Below, piece after piece: positions 54,940 through 61,935 of a stretch of DNA of 64,000 nt; positions within the stretch are counted from its first letter, which is position 1, and each line of letters starts with the position of its first letter. Both the position numbers and the translations under genes were made by a program. Source of the stretch: Nitrospirota bacterium (lineage in GTDB: Bacteria > Nitrospirota > Thermodesulfovibrionia > Thermodesulfovibrionales > UBA6898). The DNA lies in NCBI GenBank assembly GCA_016215155.1, contig JACRLQ010000052.1, positions 37,003-101,002 of the forward strand. The letters are read 5' to 3'. The notes under the pieces were generated by a model that was not told where the DNA came from, made no database searches, and saw only the letters and a list, made by a program, of their open reading frames with translations.

Positions 54940-56841
54940 ATGTCAAAGACAGTAAATCTGAAGATAGATAACAAGGAAGTCCAGGTCCCGGAGGGCACCA
55001 ACCTTATCGACGCCGCGGCGTCCGTGGGTATCCATATCCCCAACCTCTGCTACATGAAGGGGATGAAGGGCATCGGCGCCTGCCGGCTCTGCCTGGTCGA
55101 GATCGAGGGGATGAAGTCCCCGATGATCGCCTGCACTACCAGGGGCAGGGAGGGCATGGTAGTCAATACGAAGACCGAAAAGGTACAGGAGATCCGGAAG
55201 TTCGTTATCGACCTGATCCTCTCGATGCACCCCCTTGACTGCATGACCTGCACAAAGGCAGGCGTATGCAATCTCCAGAAATATGCGTATGATTTTGAAC
55301 TTAAGGAATCCACCTTCACAAGGAAGAAGTTCGGCTTTTCGACGGATGAGGCCAATCCTTGCATCAGGAGGGACCCGGACTACTGCATCCTGTGCGGCAG
55401 ATGCGTGAGGATCTGCAAGTCCCAGGGCACGAACGTCCTCGAATTCAGCGGCAGGGGTGTAGGCTCGAAGGTGGTCACCGCCAACGACGCCCCGCTGCAG
55501 GAATCCGGCTGCACCTTCTGCGGAAGCTGCGTTGATGTATGTCCGGTGAACGCGCTGCTTGAGGCCGACAGGTGGAGGAAGGGCAGGGAGTGGGAATACG
55601 AAAAGACCCCTTCCGTCTGTCTGTCATGCGGAAACGCCTGCAGCATATCGGTGAGCATGAAAGACGGACAGGTCGCCAAGGTCAACACGGGGACGGCGGA
55701 GGGAAGCGTGGAACGTTTTATCTGCGCCATCGGCCGCTTCGGGTTCGACAGCATATACAGTGAAATGAGGGTCGCCAAGCCGATGAAAAAGGAAGGCGGT
55801 GAACTTAAGGAGACCACCTGGGAAGAGGCGCTGGGTCTGGCTGCTTCGAAGCTTCAGGCGGCCGGTGGTGACGCATCTGTAATAAGCAGCGGCAGCATCC
55901 TCAATGAAGACGCGCTCCTTCTTAAGAAACTGGCGTCAGACGTAATAAAGACCAAAAACGTCGATTCGTCCGTCAGCCTTTACGCCGACTACGACAGCCT
56001 CAGGGCCGGTTCCGCCGATCTTGATAAGGCGGACCTCTTCGTTCTGGCCGGCATAGACGCGGACCAGTGGGCGAGGGTGCTCCCCGCGGTACATGCCGTA
56101 ATCAGAAAGAAGATGAATAACGACGGCGCCAAACTGATTGTGATAAACAAAGGCGCGCTGGCGCATATCGACCCCTCAGACAAGGCCATGGAGGCGGCGG
56201 ACCTTTTTATGGCTTCGAAGCATCCGGTCATACTGTCGGCCCCCTCGCTCTTCAGGGCGGCCCAGAACCTGACCCTAATAAAGGGAGAGGCCTGCGCCGT
56301 GCCTTTTGAGGCCAATGCCAGAGGCGTGGTACTGATGGGGCTCACTTCCGAGGGGAAGAAGTTCGGTGAGATGGCTTCATCGTCATCAAAGGTCCTCTAT
56401 GCAATAGGGGACGTCCCTCTGACCGCCAGACCGCAGACGGATTTCCTGATCGTCCAGGCGTCCCATATGACGGAACTCGCGACCCAGGCCGATCTGGTGC
56501 TGCCGGCGGCGCACGCGCTTGAGTCCTGCGGCACTGTGGTGGATTACCTGGGCAGGGTCAAAGAGGTCAGGCCCTCGGCATGTCCTGCCGGCGATTCAAA
56601 GACCAACGCCGACATATTCATCTCTTTGTCGGAGGCGATGGGGGGAGCGCTCAAGATGCCCAAGGACTCTGATGTGAAGAAACCGCTTAAGACGAAGGTC
56701 AAGGCCTCTTTCAACCCGTTTAAGAGGGACGCCGGCCTTGATGATGATGCCGCAAAGTTCATGGAAATCAGCAACAGATCGACTGTCAACGGTTCGAGAC
56801 TTCTTTGGCTCAAGGAGACCGAAAAGACCGTGGCAGCCTGA
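54940..56841 (+). CDS. NuoG-like iron-sulfur protein with truncated molybdopterin-oxidoreductase domain
   Basis: The 633-residue protein starts at ATG 54940 after GGAGGTCTCA. It has a [2Fe-2S] domain (CYMKGMKGIGACRLCLVEI), the His/Cys [4Fe-4S] site (HPLDCMTCTKAGVCNLQ), two more clusters (CILCGRCVRIC, CTFCGSCVDVCPV) and the N-terminal cluster of the molybdopterin fold (CLSCGNACSISVSM). The rest matches the NuoG-type oxidoreductase fold but ends well before a cofactor-binding C-terminus, so it should not bind molybdenum. The three-gene module lacks any hydrogenase or formate dehydrogenase catalytic subunit here. Confidence 0.88.
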   Translation: MSKTVNLKIDNKEVQVPEGTNLIDAAASVGIHIPNLCYMKGMKGIGACRLCLVEIEGMKSPMIACTTRGREGMVVNTKTEKVQEIRKFVIDLILSMHPLDCMTCTKAGVCNLQKYAYDFELKESTFTRKKFGFSTDEANPCIRRDPDYCILCGRCVRICKSQGTNVLEFSGRGVGSKVVTANDAPLQESGCTFCGSCVDVCPVNALLEADRWRKGREWEYEKTPSVCLSCGNACSISVSMKDGQVAKVNTGTAEGSVERFICAIGRFGFDSIYSEMRVAKPMKKEGGELKETTWEEALGLAASKLQAAGGDASVISSGSILNEDALLLKKLASDVIKTKNVDSSVSLYADYDSLRAGSADLDKADLFVLAGIDADQWARVLPAVHAVIRKKMNNDGAKLIVINKGALAHIDPSDKAMEAADLFMASKHPVILSAPSLFRAAQNLTLIKGEACAVPFEANARGVVLMGLTSEGKKFGEMASSSSKVLYAIGDVPLTARPQTDFLIVQASHMTELATQADLVLPAAHALESCGTVVDYLGRVKEVRPSACPAGDSKTNADIFISLSEAMGGALKMPKDSDVKKPLKTKVKASFNPFKRDAGLDDDAAKFMEISNRSTVNGSRLLWLKETEKTVAA

Positions 56842-56864
56842 TTGTACTGACCTAACACCCCATA

Positions 56865-56901
56865 AGAGGCGGCCGATTAATACCGGCCGCCTCTTTTTTT
56901 A
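56865..56901 (+). terminator. Strong intrinsic terminator of the NuoEFG-like operon
   Basis: AGAGGCGGCCG (56865-56875) pairs perfectly with CGGCCGCCTCT (56884-56894), followed by a run of seven T. It lies 24 bases after the stop at 56841. Confidence 0.95.
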
Positions 56902-57034
56902 TCTCGTGTGGCGAGATCAGAGTCGGTCTGTATTGCAGGCTCTCACGGGCCAATTCCGGTTATAATATACCTCATGAAATAGATGCAGTCCGGCCCTGCC
57001 GGAAATTTCCGTCACTATTTTATCGAGGTGAAAT

Positions 57035-58942
57035 TTGGCTTTAATAAGTTTGCAGGGAGTGAGGCTTGCCTTCGGCGGGCCGGAACTCCTCGACGGCGTG
57101 ACCCTTCACCTGGAACGGGGCGAGCGGGTCTGTCTGGTGGGCAGAAACGGCGCCGGCAAGTCCACCTTATTACGTATCATAAACAACGAGATCACACCCG
57201 ATGCGGGGGAGGTCATACTTCAGCAGGGTGTAAGAACAGCGTCTTTAGAGCAGGAAGTGCCTCAGGACCTCAATGGAACAGTATTTGAGGTCGTCTCCGG
57301 CGGTCTCGGCGGCATGGTAGGCCTGCTCTCGGAATACCACTCGGTGAGCCGCCGCCTCGCCCATGGAGATGATGACGCTGCCCTGATCCAGGAACTCGAG
57401 CGCATTCAGCATCTAATCGAGTCTGAAGGTGGCTGGCAGATACATCAGACGGTAGATACCGTCCTTTCCCGATTGAAACTGGACCCTGACGCTTCTGTCT
57501 CCGGGCTGTCAGGAGGATATAAAAGGAGGGTGCTGCTGGCGCGGGCGCTGGTAAGTGGGCCCGACATCCTGCTCCTTGACGAGCCTACGAACCACCTGGA
57601 TATCGAATCGATCGGCTGGCTTGAGGAGTTCCTGGCCGGGTTCAGGGGCGCTATACTCTTTATAACCCATGACAGAAGATTCCTTCAGACCCTGGCGACG
57701 CGGATAATCGAGCTGGACCGGGGCAGGCTTACGGACTGGCCGGGCGATTACGGGACGTATCTGGCCAGGAGGCAGGCCGAACTTGATGCTGAGGCGACGC
57801 ATGATGCGCTCTTCGATAAAAAGCTGGCGAAGGAAGAGGCATGGATACGGCAGGGCATAAAGGCCCGCCGTACAAGAAATGAGGGCAGGGTGACCGCCCT
57901 TAAGGAGATGAGGCGGCAGCGGCAGGCCCGGCGCGAGCAGACCGGGAGCGCCGCGATGAGGCTCAATGAGGCGGAGCGCTCAGGCAGGCTGGTCATCGAG
58001 GCCAAAGGCATCAGCTGTGACTTTGAGGGCCGCACCCTCATCGGGGATTTCTCGACGATAATTATGCGCGGGGACAAGATCGGGATCATAGGACCCAACG
58101 GCTCCGGCAAGACTACCCTGCTAAAAATTCTGCTGGGCTCGATGGGGCCGCAAAGCGGCTCCGTGCGCCGCGGGACGAACCTGGAGGTGGCGTATTTCGA
58201 TCAGCACAGGGAACAGCTGGATGATGATAAATCGGTGGCTGAAAATATAGGAGACGGGGCCGATCATGTGACTGTGGGCGGAAGGACGCGCCATATAATC
58301 GGGTACCTCGGGGATTTCCTCTTCTCCTCCGATCGGGCGCGTTCTCCGGTAAAGGTCCTCTCGGGGGGGGAACGAAACCGCGCCCTCCTGGCAAAGCTTT
58401 TTACGAAGCCTTCAAACGTGCTGGTGCTGGATGAGCCGACGAATGACCTCGACTCCGACACACTTGAGCTTCTGGAGGAGATGCTGATTGAGTACGAGGG
58501 GACGGTCCTCCTTGTCAGCCACGACCGGGAGTTCCTGAATAATATAGTCACCAGCACTATTGTATTCGAAGGAGACGGTCGGCTGGGCGAATATGTGGGA
58601 GGCTATGATGACTGGCTCAGGCAGCGGAACGCTAAGGCATCAGAGACCGCAGTCAAGACCGAAAAGGGCGCAAAGCCGGTAAAACAGAGGGGCAAACAGG
58701 TCCGTCCGCGCACGCTGACATTTAATGAGAAAAAAGAACTTGAGACATTGCCGGCCCTCATCGAGTCCCTGGAATCCGAGCGCGGCAGGCTCTACGAGAA
58801 ACTGGCGGACCCTGATTTCTACAGGCACGACGGAAGCAGGATCCCCGAGACAAAGGCGAGGATCGAAGAGCTTGACCGGAAGATCACTGAAATTTATGAG
58901 AGGTGGGAGCTTCTGGAGTCGGTCCCCACGGGCCCGGCGTAA
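57035..58942 (+). CDS. ABC-F family ATPase (Uup-like)
   Basis: The 635-residue soluble protein has two ABC domains, each with Walker A (GRNGAGKST, GPNGSGKTT), signature (LSGGYKRRVLLARAL, LSGGERNRALLAKL) and Walker B (LLLDEPTNHLD, LVLDEPTNDLD), joined by a linker rich in Arg and Lys (about residues 245-310), and a C-terminal coiled coil (KKELETLPALIESLESERG). This is the Uup/EttA type that acts on ribosomes rather than transport. The start is TTG at 57035 after GAGGTG. The gene stands alone after a terminator. Confidence 0.93.
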   Translation: MALISLQGVRLAFGGPELLDGVTLHLERGERVCLVGRNGAGKSTLLRIINNEITPDAGEVILQQGVRTASLEQEVPQDLNGTVFEVVSGGLGGMVGLLSEYHSVSRRLAHGDDDAALIQELERIQHLIESEGGWQIHQTVDTVLSRLKLDPDASVSGLSGGYKRRVLLARALVSGPDILLLDEPTNHLDIESIGWLEEFLAGFRGAILFITHDRRFLQTLATRIIELDRGRLTDWPGDYGTYLARRQAELDAEATHDALFDKKLAKEEAWIRQGIKARRTRNEGRVTALKEMRRQRQARREQTGSAAMRLNEAERSGRLVIEAKGISCDFEGRTLIGDFSTIIMRGDKIGIIGPNGSGKTTLLKILLGSMGPQSGSVRRGTNLEVAYFDQHREQLDDDKSVAENIGDGADHVTVGGRTRHIIGYLGDFLFSSDRARSPVKVLSGGERNRALLAKLFTKPSNVLVLDEPTNDLDSDTLELLEEMLIEYEGTVLLVSHDREFLNNIVTSTIVFEGDGRLGEYVGGYDDWLRQRNAKASETAVKTEKGAKPVKQRGKQVRPRTLTFNEKKELETLPALIESLESERGRLYEKLADPDFYRHDGSRIPETKARIEELDRKITEIYERWELLESVPTGPA

Positions 58943-58971
58943 GATTATTGTGATACAGGGAGGCAATGCGT

Positions 58972-59249
58972 ATGTGCAGAAACATCAAGACCCTCTTTAA
59001 CTTGAACCGCCCGTGACGGACGAAGAGATCCATGGGGCGGCGCTCCAGTTCGTGAGAAAGGTAAGCGGCTTCAACAAGCCGTCGAAGGCAAACGAGGACG
59101 CGTTTATCAGGGCGGTCGACGAGGTGGCTGCCGCCTCCAGAGTCCTTTTAAGCTCTCTTAAAACCAGTTCGCCGCCCAAGGATCGCGCTGAAGAGGCCGT
59201 CAAGGCCCGGCAGCGCGCCGCTCAAAGGTTTTCGGGGAGAGAGGGATAG
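58972..59249 (+). pseudogene. DUF2277 family gene with one-base frameshift near its start
   Basis: ATG at 58972, after GGGAGG, reads MCRNIKTLFNL and then stops, while the second frame continues VTDEEIHGAALQFVRKVSGF to 59249. Joining them by one extra T at about 59002 (TTG becoming TTTG) gives CRNIKTLFNFEPPVTDEEI, the conserved start of the small DUF2277 family. So the gene is intact except for a single missing base. The family is of unknown function. An assembly error or a recent mutation are both possible. A shortened product from GTG at 59013 is also conceivable. Confidence 0.8.
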
Positions 59250-59252
59250 GCC

Positions 59253-59284
59253 GTCATTCCCGCGGTTCTTAGGCGGGAATCCAC
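59253..59284. repeat. Dispersed GTCATTCCCGCG-type palindrome
   Basis: ATTCCCGC (59256-59263) and GCGGGAAT (59273-59280) form a stem in the context GTCATTCCCGCG...GCGGGAATCCA. This is a very common dispersed intergenic repeat type in many bacterial phyla. It lies directly after the DUF2277 gene and may act as its terminator. Confidence 0.55.
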
Positions 59285-59547
59285 TGAGTCTTAAAGTTTT
59301 CAGCCTGATCCCGCGTGATCATTATCTTCTTTACATTCCGGGGCTGTTTCTTTAGAATTAAGCAGGGTTTCAGAAGTCCATTCATTCTTATTATTGTTTG
59401 TATGCAGCGGGGAATATCATTACATTTCTATATCATGCCGTTTCGGGATACCGTGCATGACCCGGCGGTAGCCTGTTTAAAATCAGCGCATCCCTCACCC
59501 CTCGCAACGGATGACACAGGCGATCTCAGGCGCGTGTCACCTGCTCT

Positions 59548-59673
59548 TTGCGCTTTATCCGTCATGCCCGAGGACCTTAATCGGGCATCCATGTTGTCTC
59601 AATGCAGTCTTGATCCTTGCGCTTTATCTGTCATACCCGAGGACCTTAATCGGGTATCCATGTTGTCTCAATG
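59548..59673. repeat. Two 57-base direct repeats with compensatory hairpin changes
   Basis: Unit 1 (59548-59604) and unit 2 (59617-59673) are nearly identical and separated by 12 bases. Each contains a hairpin: GCCCGA/TCGGGC in unit 1 and ACCCGA/TCGGGT in unit 2, with the same GGACCTTAA loop. The G-C to A-T swap changes both arms together. No protein can be assigned to the 510-base gap 59250-59760, which otherwise holds repeat debris. Confidence 0.75.
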
Positions 59674-59680
59674 GGTTCCG

Positions 59681-59707
59681 GCTGCTTAAAGCGCCTCTGT
59701 CGGCTTC
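59681..59707. repeat. Second copy of a dispersed 27-28-base repeat
   Basis: GCTGCTTAAAGCGCCTCTGT and following bases match 51069-51096 with two substitutions and one gap. It directly follows the tandem hairpin repeats and precedes the integrase remnant. Confidence 0.5.
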
Positions 59708-59897
59708 ACTGGAGTCTTCAGTACCGCTCCATTGAGGGAGAGGGCAAGGGTGAGGGGGGCTCATTCGTCCAGGGGACTTTTTACCCCAAGGACATTCAAC
59801 TTGGCGACATGGGTGTAAATCATGGTTGTCTGAAGGTCTTCATGGCCAAGGAGTTCCTGTATCGTCCTGATGTCATATCAAACTTATAACCCCTTTT

Positions 59898-60345
59898 CGC
59901 GCAAAGCCGCAAAGTTACAATGAATAATCTGGATGAAAATCAGCTATCGAAGACCATCGTGGATTGTTGTTTTAAAATTCATACAACCCTGGGGCCGGGT
60001 CTATTGGAATCGGTTTATCTCGAAGTTCTTGCATACGAATTAAAGAAATTGGGGTTGAAATGCGAGAAAGAGGTTGGAATTCCAGTGCGCTATGGAGACG
60101 TTGATATTGCTCTTGGTTTTCGGGCGGATTTGATCGTGGATAATTTGGTGATTATTGAATTGAAGGCTATAGAAAAGGTTATGCCTGTCCATAAAAAACA
60201 ATTAATGACCTACCTGCGGCTATCGGGAATGAAACTTGGCCTGCTTGTTAATTTTAATGTAAGACTGATTAAGGACGGAATTGAACGGGTTGTAAATGGG
60301 CTGTAGGGAGATTGCTTTATTCTTTGCGCTTTGCGGCTTAGCGCG
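59898..60345. mobile_element. Inverted-repeat-bounded GxxExxY unit
   Basis: CGCGCAAAGCCGCAAAG (59898-59914) and the reverse complement of CTTTGCGGCTTAGCGCG (60329-60345) match in 16 of 17 positions and enclose the GxxExxY gene. The right repeat abuts the N-terminal integrase fragment almost exactly (60348). The left one lies 20 bases from the C-terminal fragment (59877). The arrangement suggests that the gene moved as a unit into the integrase. I recall similar CGCAAAG-rich flanks beside GxxExxY genes in other genomes, but this needs a search. Confidence 0.5.
59920..60306 (+). CDS. GxxExxY protein
   Basis: The 128-residue protein has the family-naming motif GPGLLESVYLEVLAYEL (G-L-L-E-S-V-Y), followed by FRADLIVDNLVIIELKAIE and PVHKKQLMTYLRL, the D...E-x-K and Q of a PD-(D/E)XK-like nuclease fold. 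Function is unknown. The family is widespread and erratic in distribution. No good ribosome site precedes the ATG. It stands between inverted repeats inside the integrase, on the opposite strand to it. Confidence 0.9.
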   Translation: MNNLDENQLSKTIVDCCFKIHTTLGPGLLESVYLEVLAYELKKLGLKCEKEVGIPVRYGDVDIALGFRADLIVDNLVIIELKAIEKVMPVHKKQLMTYLRLSGMKLGLLVNFNVRLIKDGIERVVNGL

Positions 60346-60694
60346 AGCCAGATGTAAGATCTTATAGCCGCTTCGGCCTGTTTGACCTGCCAGTCCGCTC
60401 GGGTCCGGGAGATATGCTTCAGGAAGTCCTGTACCTGGTCCGTAGCCAGGAGACAATCATCGGGTTGGTTCAGATAGGAATAGCAGGAGGACACCCAGTT
60501 AACATAGTAGGAAATATACTTATCATGGACGAGGTCCTTTCGGCCTAAATATTCCTCGAACCCCTTGATCATAGGACCCCCCAAATAAGTATTTTTTGAA
60601 ATTATGCCGATTCTCGTTTAGCCCCGAATTAAAACTATTATATAGAACGCCATTCCACATATCAATAAAAAAACGTCGAAAAGCCGAAAAAAAC

Positions 60695-60701
60695 GTTGAC
60701 A
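60695..60701 (+). other. Presumed attI/first cassette junction
   Basis: GTTGACA (60695-60701), 122 bases before the integrase start and 4 bases before the first cassette ATG, is the best match to the G/TTRRRY recombination core in the attI position. Two of seven positions deviate, so this is an inference from layout. The same bases also form a TTGACA box with TATCAT 17 bases on. Confidence 0.3.
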
Positions 60702-60704
60702 GAT

Positions 60705-61415
60705 ATGAAACGCAGGCATATCATAACCAGCAAAGATAGAATCGGCATAAAAAACAATGTTAGTTTCTTGCAAAACGATTTTACAGAAAGCCAGAAATAT
60801 TTGGAAGAGCTCATCAATACTTTTATATCATCCCAGTCGGCTAAAAACAAAAAGCAATATTCAGCGTCAGAATTATTAAAAGAACCATTGCCGGACAAAG
60901 AATTTGAGCGCGCATATTTCCTGTCAGGTGTCAATTTTGAAAAAATGGGCATGCAGAAAAAAGCTGAAGAAAGATTTAATTCGTTATCTTCTAACCAACT
61001 TTCAAAGCACTGGCGTCTTCTTGGTGAGATGTTTTCGGGGGATTCATCCCCAGACCCAGCTTTATACAATGCTGATACTGCCCTAGCTTTTTATGACCGT
61101 TCTCTTTTGGTGGATTCCCGAAATTTAGAAACCTTACACCAAAAAGGATTGCTTTTGGAAAAAATAGGTAGACACGAAGAAGCGAAAAGCTGCTACAGAA
61201 ATCTTTCTTTAAAGGAACTTATTGGCTTTAATGTAATTTTTCCAATTGTCGCATTTCTTGCTGGCGTGTGCCTCATAGTCGTTGCAGCCAACTACGATCA
61301 GTCATGGGTTCAATGGGCTGCTGGCCTCCCTGGCTTAATAATTGCCTATACTGCTTTTTCTATGATCAGAGGAAAAGGCAAAGAATCAATAAGAGTTCTT
61401 TTTAAAAGATTATAG
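60705..61415 (+). CDS. First integron cassette: TPR-like protein with two C-terminal membrane helices
   Basis: The 236-residue protein has a helical N-terminal half with TPR-like pairs (ERAYFLSGVNFEKMGMQKKAEERF, NLETLHQKGLLLEKIGRHEEAKSCYRNL) and two hydrophobic helices near the C-terminus (FPIVAFLAGVCLIVVAA and WAAGLPGLIIAYTAFSM). I recognise no family. Its base composition is clearly more AT-rich than the chromosomal genes to its left, and an attC-like site follows 44 bases after the stop, both as expected of a gene cassette. The frame could also open at TTG 60696. Confidence 0.75.
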   Translation: MKRRHIITSKDRIGIKNNVSFLQNDFTESQKYLEELINTFISSQSAKNKKQYSASELLKEPLPDKEFERAYFLSGVNFEKMGMQKKAEERFNSLSSNQLSKHWRLLGEMFSGDSSPDPALYNADTALAFYDRSLLVDSRNLETLHQKGLLLEKIGRHEEAKSCYRNLSLKELIGFNVIFPIVAFLAGVCLIVVAANYDQSWVQWAAGLPGLIIAYTAFSMIRGKGKESIRVLFKRL

Positions 61416-61459
61416 ATGGAGCTTCGGAAGATTAGAAAGACAGGGGATACGACTAAAAC

Positions 61460-61555
61460 AGGTAACAAAAGCATCGAGAGGGACGCGGGAATAGCCGTCT
61501 TTCTTTTTAAGTTTTGGCCTTGTTGCTCCCGCGCCCCTCATGCTGGTCGTTAACT
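61460..61555 (+). other. attC site 1 (cassette recombination site)
   Basis: The 96-base imperfect palindrome begins AGGTAAC (R'', 61460-61466) and ends GTTAACT (R', 61549-61555). Inside, GCAT-(CGA)-GAGGG-(A)-CGCGGGA pairs with TCCCGCG-(C)-CCCTC-ATGC, leaving CGA extrahelical and short unpaired spacers next to the core boxes. The central loop is shared with the second site at 63865-63951. Size, core boxes, extrahelical bases and position after a cassette gene agree with attC. Confidence 0.75.
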
Positions 61556-61563
61556 TCACCAAA

Positions 61564-61935
61564 ATGAAGACATATACAATAAAAGACAATGACGGCAAAC
61601 CTTTCGCATTCGAGATAGACAATGTCTATTTTGTTAGCCTTCGGAAGTTAGTCAAAATTCTTTCATCACTGGAAGGAATAAGAAATATAAAGGCAAGAAG
61701 ACTATTTGAAAGAAAAGAAAATCACATCGAATTTGAATACAGTGGTGATAACTTCGTCGTCTGGGAACCTTTCGGAGACAACAGCCGTTACTGGATAGGA
61801 CCAAAGAATACAGAAAATAAATCGGACAAAATTACGGAGATTGAGGAAATCTTTAAAAACTATAAACCGCCACTTCCAATAAAACTATTTGGAGATTTAA
61901 TATCATTAAACTTCAAAGAACTATTCAGAAGTTAA
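61564..61935 (+). CDS. Second integron cassette: protein of unknown function
   Basis: The 123-residue soluble protein starts MKTYTIKDNDGKPFAFEID 15 bases after the T/TAAC core of attC 1 and ends in TAA, of which the last bases belong to the R'' box of attC 2. It has a central WEPFGDNSRYWIGPK segment and a helical C-terminus. I do not recognise the family. AT-rich composition and tight packing against the recombination sites are typical for cassette genes. Confidence 0.75.
   Translation: MKTYTIKDNDGKPFAFEIDNVYFVSLRKLVKILSSLEGIRNIKARRLFERKENHIEFEYSGDNFVVWEPFGDNSRYWIGPKNTENKSDKITEIEEIFKNYKPPLPIKLFGDLISLNFKELFRS

Larger units (their letters stand above)
59761..60572 (-). pseudogene. Integron-type tyrosine integrase (intI-like), split by a GxxExxY gene
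   Basis: On the minus strand 60572-60348 encodes 75 residues (MIKGFEEYLGRKDLVHDKY, then RTRADWQVKQAEAAIRSYIW) with the SAM-like N-terminal domain of integron integrases. The C-terminal catalytic end is at 59877-59761: [36 protein letters not shown] stop, containing the LLGH and the Tyr nucleophile of IntI proteins (ending GV.SPLD). About 200 middle residues, including the catalytic Arg and HxxR, are missing and replaced by the plus-strand GxxExxY unit. The enzyme is therefore dead. Its orientation away from the cassettes is that of a standard integron. Confidence 0.8.

Noticed and set aside
59253..59284. GTCATTCCCGCG palindrome as an attC or integron element
   Set aside because: It lacks core boxes and matches a generic dispersed repeat found in many phyla.
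60210..60584. The minus-strand frame read as one 124-residue protein
   Set aside because: Its first part is an integrase N-terminus, but the last third is merely the antisense of the GxxExxY gene and its inverted repeat.
60696..60724. TTGACA with TATCAT 17 bases downstream, a near-perfect promoter
   Set aside because: Transcription would begin inside the first cassette gene, past its ATG. The TTGACA is better explained as the cassette junction, although a cassette promoter cannot be excluded.
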